Part shown: positions 53,779-60,812 of the stretch, in pieces
Numbering within the stretch: position 1 is the first letter of the stretch
Layout: every line of letters begins with the position of its first letter
NCBI RefSeq assembly: GCF_028737265.1
Contig: NZ_JAQZAK010000001.1
Coordinates: 1,151,455 to 1,215,454 of the forward strand
Source of the DNA: Actinomycetospora callitridis
GTDB taxonomy: Bacteria; Actinomycetota; Actinomycetes; Mycobacteriales; Pseudonocardiaceae
Reading direction: 5' to 3'
DNA length: 64,000 nt
Notes under the pieces: model-generated
Told to the model about the DNA's origin: nothing
Seen by the model: only the letters and a program-made list of their open reading frames with translations
Database searches by the model: none
Program-made: the position numbers and the translations under genes

Positions 53779-54513
53779 TCAGCGGTACTCCAGCAGCAGG
53801 TGCTGTCCCCACCGTGCCATCGACAGCGGCCGGACGGCGTCCTGGTGCTCGTCCACCCATTCCCACACCGCCCGCAGCTCGGCGTCGTGGTCGAAGAGGT
53901 CGTCGAAGTAGACCAGCGTGCCGGGGCGGAGGTGGGCCTCCAGCCAGTCGAGCACCTCGCGGCTGCTCGAGTACAGGTCGCAGTCGACGTTGACCACCAG
54001 CTCGTCGTGCGGGGGCAGCGTGCGGCCCGGGAGGGTCTCGGAGAACCAGCCCGGCACGACCTCGACCCGCGGGTCGGGGATCTCGGGCACGCGCCCCGTG
54101 GCGAAGCTCCCCGCCGGGGCGTCGGCGTGCCAGTCGTGCGGGAGACCGTCGAAGCTGTCGAACCCGACGAAGCGGGCCCCGGGCGCGTCGACGTGCTCGC
54201 TCCACCACTGCAGCGTGCGGCCCTCGTGGACCCCGAACTCCAGGTACAGCGGCCGCGGGGAGCGCAGACGCCCGACGATCTCGGCGAACACGTCGAACCG
54301 GTCGCCACGGTTGGGGACGTGGACCTCGAGCTCCCGCATCCAGCTGCCCTGCTCGAGGGCGCCGAGCGCGGTCCGCAGCCCGGCGAGGTGCCGCGGGGTG
54401 AGCCGGCGGCCGGCGCTGACGAGCAGGCGGCGGGGCTGGACCGGGGCCAGGTGGCGGGCGAGGGCCCGCAGGACGCGGCGGGGGCGGTCACGCGTGGTCA
54501 GAGCAACGGACAT
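53779..54513 (-). CDS. TylF/MycF-like class I SAM-dependent methyltransferase
   Basis: The 244-aa protein has YLEFGVHEGRTLQWWSEHV (SAM-binding), FVGFDSFDGLPHDWHADAPAGSF, VVPGWFSETLPGRTL and NVDCDLYSSSREVLDWL followed by LVYFDDLFDHD. These are the features of macrocin-O-methyltransferase-type enzymes, which methylate sugar hydroxyls in Mg-dependent fashion. The NVDCDLY and FDDL acidic residues would bind the metal. An envelope-glycan or glycolipid sugar is a plausible substrate. The ATG at 54513 is 9 nt after TACGGT. No other glycosylation genes are next to it. Confidence 0.85.
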   Translation of the reverse strand: MSVALTTRDRPRRVLRALARHLAPVQPRRLLVSAGRRLTPRHLAGLRTALGALEQGSWMRELEVHVPNRGDRFDVFAEIVGRLRSPRPLYLEFGVHEGRTLQWWSEHVDAPGARFVGFDSFDGLPHDWHADAPAGSFATGRVPEIPDPRVEVVPGWFSETLPGRTLPPHDELVVNVDCDLYSSSREVLDWLEAHLRPGTLVYFDDLFDHDAELRAVWEWVDEHQDAVRPLSMARWGQHLLLEYR

Positions 54514-54556
54514 CGGGAGACGACCGTAACGTGCCCGCCGACCCGATCGGGTCAGG

Positions 54557-54608
54557 CCTTCGACCCAGGCTCCCGACTCAGCTCTTCGACTCAGCCCTTC
54601 GACTCCAG
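54557..54608. repeat. Short degenerate tandem repeat at the msrB 3' end
   Basis: Four imperfect ~13-bp units of the form (C/T)CTTCGACTCAGC lie side by side. They cover the last bases of msrB (encoding its ESKG end) and the gap before the TylF-like gene. They may reflect slippage. Confidence 0.45.
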
Positions 54609-55025
54609 CGGCTCGAGGCGCAGGCTCACCGAGTTCATGCAGTAGCGCTGGTCGGTGGGGGTGCCGTAGCCCTCGCCGCTGAACACGTGGCCCAGGTGCG
54701 AGTGGCAGGTCGCGCACAGGACCTCGACGCGGGTCATGCCCATCGCGCGGTCCTCGCGCAGGATCACGTTGTCGTCCGCGGAGGGGGCGTAGAACGACGG
54801 CCACCCGCAGTGGGAGGCGAACTTGGTCTCGGAGCGGAAGAGCTCGGCCCCGCACGCCCGGCACGAGTAGACGCCCTCGGTGAAGACCTCGTCGTACTCG
54901 CCGGTGAAGGGCCGCTCGGTGCCGGCCTGACGCAGCACCGCGTACTCCTCCGGGCTGAGCTGCTCGCGCCACTCGGCGTCCGACTTGCTGACCTTAGGGG
55001 TGCCGATCGATGCGTCACTGCTCAT
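54591..55025 (-). CDS. msrB: Peptide-methionine (R)-S-oxide reductase
   Basis: The 144-aa enzyme repairs methionine-R-sulfoxide in proteins using thioredoxin. It has WREQLSPEEYAVLRQAGTERPFTGEY, two CxxC zinc pairs (CRAC and CATC), HCGWPSFYAP, HLGHVFSGEGY and the catalytic cysteine in RYCMNSVSLRL. The ATG at 55025 is preceded at 6 nt by TAGCCT, so a leaderless transcript is predicted. It corresponds to Rv2674 and closes the region syntenic with mycobacteria. Confidence 0.96.
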   Translation of the reverse strand: MSSDASIGTPKVSKSDAEWREQLSPEEYAVLRQAGTERPFTGEYDEVFTEGVYSCRACGAELFRSETKFASHCGWPSFYAPSADDNVILREDRAMGMTRVEVLCATCHSHLGHVFSGEGYGTPTDQRYCMNSVSLRLEPLESKG

Positions 55026-55031
55026 GGGACC

Positions 55032-55037
55032 AGGCTA
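55032..55037 (-). promoter_or_regulatory. -10 box (TAGCCT) for leaderless msrB
   Basis: TAGCCT on the minus strand ends 6 nt before the msrB ATG. Confidence 0.5.
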
Positions 55038-55082
55038 GGCGCTCGCGGCGGGGTCTGCCGCCGAGTCGGGACAGCGCCAGGA

Positions 55083-55418
55083 CTACGTGCTGAGGACGAC
55101 CTCGAGGGCCTCGAAGATGACGTAGCCGGTGCCCAGCAGGACGAGGGTGACCAGGACCACGGCGGCCAGTCGGCGGGCGCCGTCCGCCCGGTTGGCCGAC
55201 TCGGCGAAGTCGCGCACCCCGGCCAGCTGGCCCTCGACGGTGAACGTCGACGGGCTGGCCTTCTCCATGCGGTCGAGGTGCGCGGCGAAGGCGCGAGCCT
55301 CGGGATCGTCGGGGTCCAGTCCGATCAGATCGTCGGCGAACCGGCCGGGCGGACCGGCCGTCTCACCGGCGCCGCGACCCCGGAAACGATCTCCGGAGGG
55401 ACCTTCGGACAGGCTCAC
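55083..55418 (-). CDS. Small tail-anchored membrane protein, unknown function
   Basis: This protein of about 111 aa is acidic, with a disordered N-terminus (VSLSEGPSGDRFRGRGAGE), a helical middle part (PEARAFAAHLDRMEKASPSTFTVEGQLAGVRDFAESANRADGARRL) and one C-terminal transmembrane helix (AAVVLVTLVLLGTGYVIFEAL). I do not recognise a family. The GTG at 55418 lies 6 nt after TACCGT, suggesting a leaderless transcript. It is divergent from the OhrR-like gene, 49 nt away, and may share its control. Confidence 0.65.
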   Translation of the reverse strand: MSLSEGPSGDRFRGRGAGETAGPPGRFADDLIGLDPDDPEARAFAAHLDRMEKASPSTFTVEGQLAGVRDFAESANRADGARRLAAVVLVTLVLLGTGYVIFEALEVVLST

Positions 55419-55424
55419 CTGGCC

Positions 55425-55430
55425 ACGGTA
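55425..55430 (-). promoter_or_regulatory. -10 box (TACCGT) for the small membrane protein gene
   Basis: TACCGT on the minus strand, 6 nt before the GTG at 55418. Confidence 0.45.
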
Positions 55431-55454
55431 CCCCCCGACCGGGCCGATCAGGCC

Positions 55455-55460
55455 TACCCT
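55455..55460 (+). promoter_or_regulatory. -10 box (TACCCT) for the leaderless ohrR-like gene
   Basis: TACCCT is followed by 7 nt and the ATG at 55468. Confidence 0.5.
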
Positions 55461-55467
55461 GTCAGGC

Positions 55468-55938
55468 ATGACCACGGACACCTCGGCGTGCACGACGCTC
55501 GACGCGCAGCTGTGCTTCGCGTTGCACGACGCCTCGCGTGCGATCTCGGCGTCCTACCGCAAGGGCCTCGCACCACTCGGTCTGACCTACAGCCAGTACG
55601 TCGTCCTGCTCGTGCTCTGGGAGCACGGGCCGGTGACGATGGGCAGGCTCTGCCGCGAGCTGCACCTCGACAGTGGCACGCTCTCGCCGCTGCTGCAGCG
55701 CCTCGAGGAGCGCGGGCGTGTCGTGCGCCGCCGCCGCCCCGAGGACGAGCGCACCGTCGAGGTCTCCTGCACCCCGGACGGTCAGGCCCTCCGCGAGCCG
55801 GTGATGGCCGTCCAGCGGCGCGTGCAGGCCGAGACCGGGCTGCCGATCGAGGACCTCATCCGGCTGCGCGGGGAGCTGCAGGTGCTGGCCGACCGGCTGC
55901 GCACCGCCGACGAGAGCGGCGTGACCGGCGGGGAGTAG
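55468..55938 (+). CDS. ohrR: MarR-family regulator, OhrR type (organic-hydroperoxide sensor)
   Basis: The 156-aa regulator has the OhrR signature LDAQLCFALHDASRAISASY with the reactive cysteine (C16) near the N-terminus. LGLTYSQYVVLLVLWEHGPVTMGRL (with the interacting Tyr residues) and the winged helix LDSGTLSPLLQRLEERGRVVRRRRPEDERTVEVSCTPDG follow. OhrR represses an ohr peroxidase gene until its Cys is oxidised by organic peroxide. No ohr gene is in the window; nearby candidates are the divergent small membrane protein, msrB or its own gene. I found no clear AATT-type OhrR operator. Predicted leaderless. Confidence 0.87.
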   Translation: MTTDTSACTTLDAQLCFALHDASRAISASYRKGLAPLGLTYSQYVVLLVLWEHGPVTMGRLCRELHLDSGTLSPLLQRLEERGRVVRRRRPEDERTVEVSCTPDGQALREPVMAVQRRVQAETGLPIEDLIRLRGELQVLADRLRTADESGVTGGE

Positions 55939-55943
55939 TCCCC

Positions 55944-55949
55944 TAACCT
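55944..55949 (+). promoter_or_regulatory. -10 box (TAACCT) for the LigD-type polymerase gene
   Basis: TAACCT is followed by 7 nt and the GTG at 55957, just after the ohrR stop. Confidence 0.5.
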
Positions 55950-55956
55950 TCCGCGG

Positions 55957-56991
55957 GTGGCGAAGTCCCCGGCGGAGGAGATCGACGTCGACGGCATCGC
56001 CGTGCGCGTCAGCAACCCCGACAAGATCTACTTCCCGGACCGGGGCATCACCAAGCGCCAGGTCGTGGAGCACTACGTCGCGGTCCGCGAGCCGCTGCTC
56101 GCCGTGCTCTACGAGCGGCCCACCCACCTGAAGCGCTTCGTCGACGGCGTGACCGGCGAGTTCTTCTACCAGAAGCGCGTGCCCAAGGGCGCCCCGCCGT
56201 GGCTCGAGACGGTGGAGGTGCGCTTCCCCAGCGGGCGGCCCGCCGAGGAGATCTGCCCGACGGTCACCGCCGCGCCCGTGTGGGCGGCCAACCTCGGCAC
56301 CTTCGACTTCCACCCCTGGCCGGTGCGCCGCGGCCGGGTCGACGAGCCCGACGAGCTGCGCATCGACCTCGACCCCCAGCCCGGCACCGACTTCGCCGAC
56401 GCGGTGCGCGTCGCCGGGGTGCTGCGCGAGGTGCTCGACGACGCCAGCCTGCGGGGCCACCCGAAGACCTCGGGCGGGCGCGGCATCCACGTGATGGTCC
56501 CGGTGCGCCCCGAGTGGGACTTCGTCGGCGTCCGGCGCGCGGTCATCGCCCTGGCCCGCGAGGTGTGCCGGCGCATCCCCACCGAGGCCACCGTGGACTG
56601 GTGGAAGGAGGAGCGCGGCGAACGCGTCTTCCTCGACTACAACCAGGCCGCCCGCGACCGCACGATCGCCTCGGCGTGGTCGGTGCGCGGCACCCCCCGG
56701 GCGACGGTGTCGATGCCGCTGCGCTGGGACGACCTCGCCGACGTCGACCCCGACGACTTCGACGTCCTCACCGCCGCCGGCGTGCTCGCCGAGCGCGGTG
56801 ACGCCCACGCCGGGATGCACGACGACCCGCGGGGACTCGAGACCGCGCTCGAGTGGGTCGAGCGCGACCAGCGCGACCACGACCTCGGCGACCTGCCCTA
56901 CCCGCCGGAGTACCCCAAGATGCCCGGCGAGCCGAAGCGGGTGCAGCCCAGCAAGGCCCGCGCCGACACGACGGGGAAGACGGTCACCTGA
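55957..56991 (+). CDS. Stand-alone LigD-type polymerase domain (PrimPol/AEP family)
   Basis: This 344-aa archaeo-eukaryotic-primase-fold polymerase has the three features of LigD PolDom: RIDLDPQPGTDFADAV (two metal Asp), TSGGRGIHVMVP (nucleotide-binding His) and RVFLDYNQAARDRTIASAWSVRG (third Asp). LKRFVDGVTGEFFYQKRVPKG near the N-terminus is also typical. It lacks ligase and nuclease domains, so it resembles the mycobacterial Prim-PolC type or free PolDoms that fill short gaps with ribonucleotides in end-joining and base-excision repair. No Ku gene is in the window. Leaderless GTG start; its TGA overlaps the next start. Confidence 0.9.
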   Translation: MAKSPAEEIDVDGIAVRVSNPDKIYFPDRGITKRQVVEHYVAVREPLLAVLYERPTHLKRFVDGVTGEFFYQKRVPKGAPPWLETVEVRFPSGRPAEEICPTVTAAPVWAANLGTFDFHPWPVRRGRVDEPDELRIDLDPQPGTDFADAVRVAGVLREVLDDASLRGHPKTSGGRGIHVMVPVRPEWDFVGVRRAVIALAREVCRRIPTEATVDWWKEERGERVFLDYNQAARDRTIASAWSVRGTPRATVSMPLRWDDLADVDPDDFDVLTAAGVLAERGDAHAGMHDDPRGLETALEWVERDQRDHDLGDLPYPPEYPKMPGEPKRVQPSKARADTTGKTVT

Positions 56992-57941
56992 GCACCCGCG
57001 CCGAGGTTCTCTCGGCCCGCCTGGCCGCGCAGCACCTCGACCGTCGGCTGCCCGCGTCCGCGTGCGGCCGGGCGGCCCGGTGCGGGCTCCAGGACGGCGC
57101 GCCCCGGTCGGCGGTCCTGTCGCTGTACGCGCGGGTCGCCGGCACGACGGCGGACGCGTGGGAGGACCCCGGCTTCGTGCAGGTGTGGGGTCCGCGCGGC
57201 GCGGTGTGGGTCGTGCCCGCGGCGGACGTCGCGGTGTTCACCCTCGGGCTGCTGCCTCGCGACGAGGCTCTCCGGGAGGCCGCCGAGCAGGACGCGGACG
57301 TCCTCGCCGCCGCGCTCGGCGCCGACCGGGTCCGCAAGCGCGAGGCACTCGACGCGGTCGGTGGCCGGCTCGACCGGCTCCTGCGGGCCGCCCCGACGGG
57401 CCGCGTGCGGATCCGGTGGGACGGCCGGGACACCCTGGTGTGGACCGTGCCGCCGCCGTCCGTCGACCCCGACGCGGCGCGCGCCGAGCTGCTCCGCCGC
57501 TTCCTCGCCGTGCTCGGGCCCTCGACCGCCCCGGGCTTCGCGACCTGGGCGGGCCTGACCCCGGCCGACGCGCGGGCGACCTGGGAGCTGGTGGCCGAGC
57601 CGCCGGCGCGGCCCCCCGCGCCGCACGACGCCCCGGCCCGCGGCGTGCGCCTGCTGCCGCCGGGTGATCTCTTCCTGCAGGCCCCGGACCGCGACCTGCT
57701 CGTGCCCGACGCCGCCCGGCGCGCGGCCGTGTGGCCGCGGGGCACGCCGCAGCCCGGGGCGTTGCTGGTCGACGGGGAGCTCGCCGGCACCTGGCGGCGC
57801 CGTGGCCACCGCATCGAGGTCGCGGCGTTCGACCCCCCGTCGCGGGAGATCCGGCGGGCGGCCGAGGAGGAGGCCGCCGGGTTCCCCCTCGACCCGGCCC
57901 GACCGATCGAGGTGCGCTGGACGCGCCCCCGATCGCGGTGA
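56988..57941 (+). CDS. Winged-helix DNA-binding protein (AlkZ-like superfamily) with a probable CTG start
   Basis: The 317-aa protein belongs to the HTH_42/AlkZ-like group of winged-helix proteins, which includes DNA glycosylases for interstrand crosslinks. Family-like stretches are EVLSARLAAQHLDRRL at the N-terminus, VQVWGPRGAVWVVPAADVAVF and the C-terminal LVDGELAGTWRRRGHRIEVAAF. No ATG, GTG or TTG lies near the conserved N-terminus. The best start is a CTG at 56988 overlapping the upstream TGA (CTGA), with GGGGAAG 8 nt before it; the alternative GTG at 56853 adds 45 non-conserved residues. Coupling to the LigD-type polymerase suggests a joint DNA-repair role. Confidence 0.8.
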   Translation: MSTRAEVLSARLAAQHLDRRLPASACGRAARCGLQDGAPRSAVLSLYARVAGTTADAWEDPGFVQVWGPRGAVWVVPAADVAVFTLGLLPRDEALREAAEQDADVLAAALGADRVRKREALDAVGGRLDRLLRAAPTGRVRIRWDGRDTLVWTVPPPSVDPDAARAELLRRFLAVLGPSTAPGFATWAGLTPADARATWELVAEPPARPPAPHDAPARGVRLLPPGDLFLQAPDRDLLVPDAARRAAVWPRGTPQPGALLVDGELAGTWRRRGHRIEVAAFDPPSREIRRAAEEEAAGFPLDPARPIEVRWTRPRSR

Positions 57942-57979
57942 CCCTCCGTCACCAGGGACCGTGTCCCCGGGACACGGTC
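57937..57979. terminator. Two tandem hairpins after the DNA-repair pair
   Basis: GGTGAC-cctcc-GTCACC (57937-57953) overlaps the stop codon. GACCGTGTCCC-c-GGGACACGGTC (57957-57979) is a perfect 11-bp palindrome with a central C. Together they separate the repair genes from the membrane-protein pair. The second could also be an operator. Confidence 0.6.
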
Positions 57980-58037
57980 GGGCCGCCCGCTACTGTGCCA
58001 AGGGCCCGCACGGGCGTGCCGCGGCGGTGAGGGAGCG

Positions 58038-59243
58038 ATGCTGGAGGTCGGGGTCCCCGTTCGGGCACGCGACGTGGCCGCGGCGACGGGCCTGGCGCTG
58101 ATCCTCGCCGTGGTCTCGTGGCACACCGCGACGAACCTGGGCGGGACGGCCGGCGGCGTGGTGTACGCCGTCGCGTGCGCCGTCGTCATCGTCGCGGCCC
58201 TGCCCCTCGCGACGCGGGCCGTCGCCCGGGCCCCCGCATGGGTGCTGCCGAGCCTGGTGGCGGTCGTCGTCGCCGTCCTCGTCGCGCTCTTCGTCCTCGG
58301 TTTCCCCGTGGCGTACGGGCACGCCATGGGGGTGGGCAGCGACCGGTCCGACGCCCTCGACGTCGCGCTGGCCCGGCTCGCCGACGGCCGGTACCCCTAC
58401 GAGGGCGTGACCTACCTCGGCAACCCGATCACCCCGCTCCCCGGCGCGCTGCTCATGGCCGCCCCGTTCGCGTGGCTCACCGGCGACGCGGCGTGGCAGA
58501 ACGTCGCCGGGCTGCTGCTCCTGCTGCCGCTGCTGAACGGCGGGTCGTGGCGCCGCACCGGGCCGACCCTGCTGTGGGCGTGCGTCGCCCTCGGCGGGCT
58601 GGAGGTGGTGCGGGAGTTCGTCGTCGGCGACGACCTCGTGACCGGCGCGGTCCCCGCGGTCGCGGCCGCCGCGTGGACCCTCGCCCTCGCCCGGCGCGCG
58701 TCGGTCGGCGCGCTCGTGGCGGCCGGGACGGCGCTGGGCATCGCGACCTGCACCCGCCCGCACCTGGCCCTGGTCGTGATGGTGGTGGCCGCGGCGGTCG
58801 GGGCGCTCGCGGGGTGGCGGCGGGCCGTGCTGGTGGGCGCGACGGCGAGCACCGTGTGGGCGCTGCTGATCGTCCCGTTCCTGCTCGGCGGGTCGGCGCG
58901 GTTCTCGCCGTGGCACGTCGCGGCGAAGGTCACCGGGGACCGTGGGCTCACGGCCGGGATCGTCGTCGTCGGGCTGGTGGCGGCGGCCCTGCTGCTCGCC
59001 GCGCTCCTGGTGGTCCGGCCGTCGACGCCGAGCGCCGTGGGCTGGTTCTGTGCCGCGGTCCTGTTCGCCCCGTCGGTGTTGTCGCTGGTTCGGCGGCTGG
59101 CGGGCGGACCGGCGGGGGAGCTCGACCTGACCCTGGGCGCCGCGGCGGTGCCCTTCGCCCTGTGGGCGGTGTGCGCCCGCCGCACGGCCCCGGACGCCGC
59201 GCCGGACCCGCCGGCGGTCCGGCCCCTCGTCGGGGCGTCGTGA
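58038..59243 (+). CDS. Polytopic membrane protein, GT-C glycosyltransferase-like (uncertain)
   Basis: This 401-aa protein has about 10-11 transmembrane segments. A loop after the third segment (VGSDRSDALDVALARLADGRYPYEGVTYLGNPITPLPGALLMAAPF) has an acidic residue and a YPY...LGNPITPLPG stretch like those of DUF2029/GT-C-type mannosyl- or arabinosyltransferases that use polyprenyl-phosphate sugars. No sure catalytic assignment can be made. It is coupled with the next membrane protein by a GTGA overlap. ATG start at 58038 behind GTGAGGGAG. Confidence 0.72.
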   Translation: MLEVGVPVRARDVAAATGLALILAVVSWHTATNLGGTAGGVVYAVACAVVIVAALPLATRAVARAPAWVLPSLVAVVVAVLVALFVLGFPVAYGHAMGVGSDRSDALDVALARLADGRYPYEGVTYLGNPITPLPGALLMAAPFAWLTGDAAWQNVAGLLLLLPLLNGGSWRRTGPTLLWACVALGGLEVVREFVVGDDLVTGAVPAVAAAAWTLALARRASVGALVAAGTALGIATCTRPHLALVVMVVAAAVGALAGWRRAVLVGATASTVWALLIVPFLLGGSARFSPWHVAAKVTGDRGLTAGIVVVGLVAAALLLAALLVVRPSTPSAVGWFCAAVLFAPSVLSLVRRLAGGPAGELDLTLGAAAVPFALWAVCARRTAPDAAPDPPAVRPLVGAS

Positions 59244-60754
59244 CGCCCAGCGTGATGAGGCCCAGCGTCAAGGGGCACGGGCTCGTGGGCCACGGGACGC
59301 GCCGGATCGCGCTCGCCCTCGGCGCGGGCGTCGCCGCGGCGTCGCTGGTCGTCCTGACCCTCGGGCTCCCGACGGGCCGGACCTTCGGGGTGGAGGACAA
59401 CGGCGACGGCTTCCGGCTCTTCTGCGGCCTCGGGATGGTCCCCCGCACCGTGGACCGGATCGCGGCCTGGAAGGGCGGTGTCGTCACGGACTTCGCCGTG
59501 GTGGCGAGCCCGACGTGCGGCATGTCGACGCCGTCGTCGGCCGCGCTCGTGCTCCGGGCCGCGATGCTCGGCGGCGACGGCTCGGTGGCGCTCGCGACCG
59601 TGGCCTGGTGGTACGCGGTGCTCGTCGGGCTGGTCGTGGCGTCGGCGGCCTGGGCGGCCTCGGCGTCGGGTCTCGGGCGTGCCGCCGTGCTGCTCGTCCC
59701 GGTGGCCCCGCTCGCCCTTCCGGCGTTCACGCGGTTCTTCGTCTCCACCTACGGCGAGCCCGCCGGGCTGCTCGGCGCCCTCGCGGTGGCCTGCGGGGTC
59801 GCCGCGCTGCTGGTGACGCGCCCCGGGCAGCGGGCGGCCCGCACCGTCGCGCTGACCCTGACCGCCCTCGGCGGGGCGGTCGCCGCCACCGCGAAGGTGG
59901 GCTACCTCCCGGTGCTCCTCGCCGCGGTCGTCGCGTGCGCGGTGGTGACCGTGGGCCACCGGCGGCGGCTCGGACCCGTGATCGCCCTGGCCACGGTCCT
60001 CGCGGTCGCCGTGCCGATCGGCGCCGCCGTGCAGTTCCAGGACCAGGTCTACGGCGGCGCGAACGTCCACGACGTGGTCTTCACGCTCGCGCTGCCCGAG
60101 CTCGGTCCCGACGGCCCCGGCGCGCTCGGCCTGCCACCGGAGGCCGCGGACGTCGCCGGCGACGGGTTCTTCAACGGCCCGCCGCTCCCGACGGCGGACT
60201 GGTGGGTCCGGGCGATCGGCGAGGACGCCGACGCCACCCGCGCCGCCGCCCACGGTGCGCTGATCCGGCATCCGGGCGCGTTGCTGCGGGGCCTCGGGGT
60301 CGGGCTGCAGGCCACGACCCGCGCGGACCTGCCCTACCTCGCCGCGGGCCCCGGCGACCCCGCCCGGCCCACCGGCCTCGGCGGGGACGCCGGCTGGTCC
60401 GGGTCGCGGGGGCCGGCCCTCCGCGCGGTCCTCGACGAGACCCCGTGGCCGGCGTGGCTCCCGACGGCGCTGGTGCTGCTCGCCGTCGCCGCGGCCGGCA
60501 CGTCGGTCCTCTGGCGACACCGGGAACCCGCGGCCGCGCGCTGGTGCCTCGCCGCCGGCCTCGCCGCGGTCACCGCGCTGGGCCTCGTCGCGGCGGCGGT
60601 GCTGGGGGACGGGTACTTCGAGGTGTTCAAGCACGTCTGGCTCGCGTCCTACCTGCTCGTCCTGAGCGGGCTGGGCCTGCTCGGGGCCGGGGGCGCCGTG
60701 GTGTGCCGCGCGCTGGCCGTCCGCTACGCGCGTCGGCCGGGGTCGCCGCTCTGA
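59240..60754 (+). CDS. Polytopic membrane glycan-type protein (WsfD-like, uncertain)
   Basis: This 504-aa protein has about 10-11 transmembrane segments and a large outside loop between residues about 270 and 380. The N-terminal FGVEDNGDGFRLFCGLGM contains the DNGDGxR motif seen in WsfD-type glycan-synthesis membrane proteins, and FVSTYGEPAGLLGAL follows. It probably works with the preceding protein on an envelope sugar polymer or glycolipid, which is inference from topology and coupling. GTG start at 59240 within GTGA; an ATG at 59255 is possible. The opening VTPSVMRPSVK is a short duplicated motif. Confidence 0.68.
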   Translation: MTPSVMRPSVKGHGLVGHGTRRIALALGAGVAAASLVVLTLGLPTGRTFGVEDNGDGFRLFCGLGMVPRTVDRIAAWKGGVVTDFAVVASPTCGMSTPSSAALVLRAAMLGGDGSVALATVAWWYAVLVGLVVASAAWAASASGLGRAAVLLVPVAPLALPAFTRFFVSTYGEPAGLLGALAVACGVAALLVTRPGQRAARTVALTLTALGGAVAATAKVGYLPVLLAAVVACAVVTVGHRRRLGPVIALATVLAVAVPIGAAVQFQDQVYGGANVHDVVFTLALPELGPDGPGALGLPPEAADVAGDGFFNGPPLPTADWWVRAIGEDADATRAAAHGALIRHPGALLRGLGVGLQATTRADLPYLAAGPGDPARPTGLGGDAGWSGSRGPALRAVLDETPWPAWLPTALVLLAVAAAGTSVLWRHREPAAARWCLAAGLAAVTALGLVAAAVLGDGYFEVFKHVWLASYLLVLSGLGLLGAGGAVVCRALAVRYARRPGSPL

Positions 60755-60812
60755 TCTGCAAGGGTCCGTGTGTGTGCGGCCCCGCACCCGGGACGTCGAT
60801 GAGGAGCACCAG

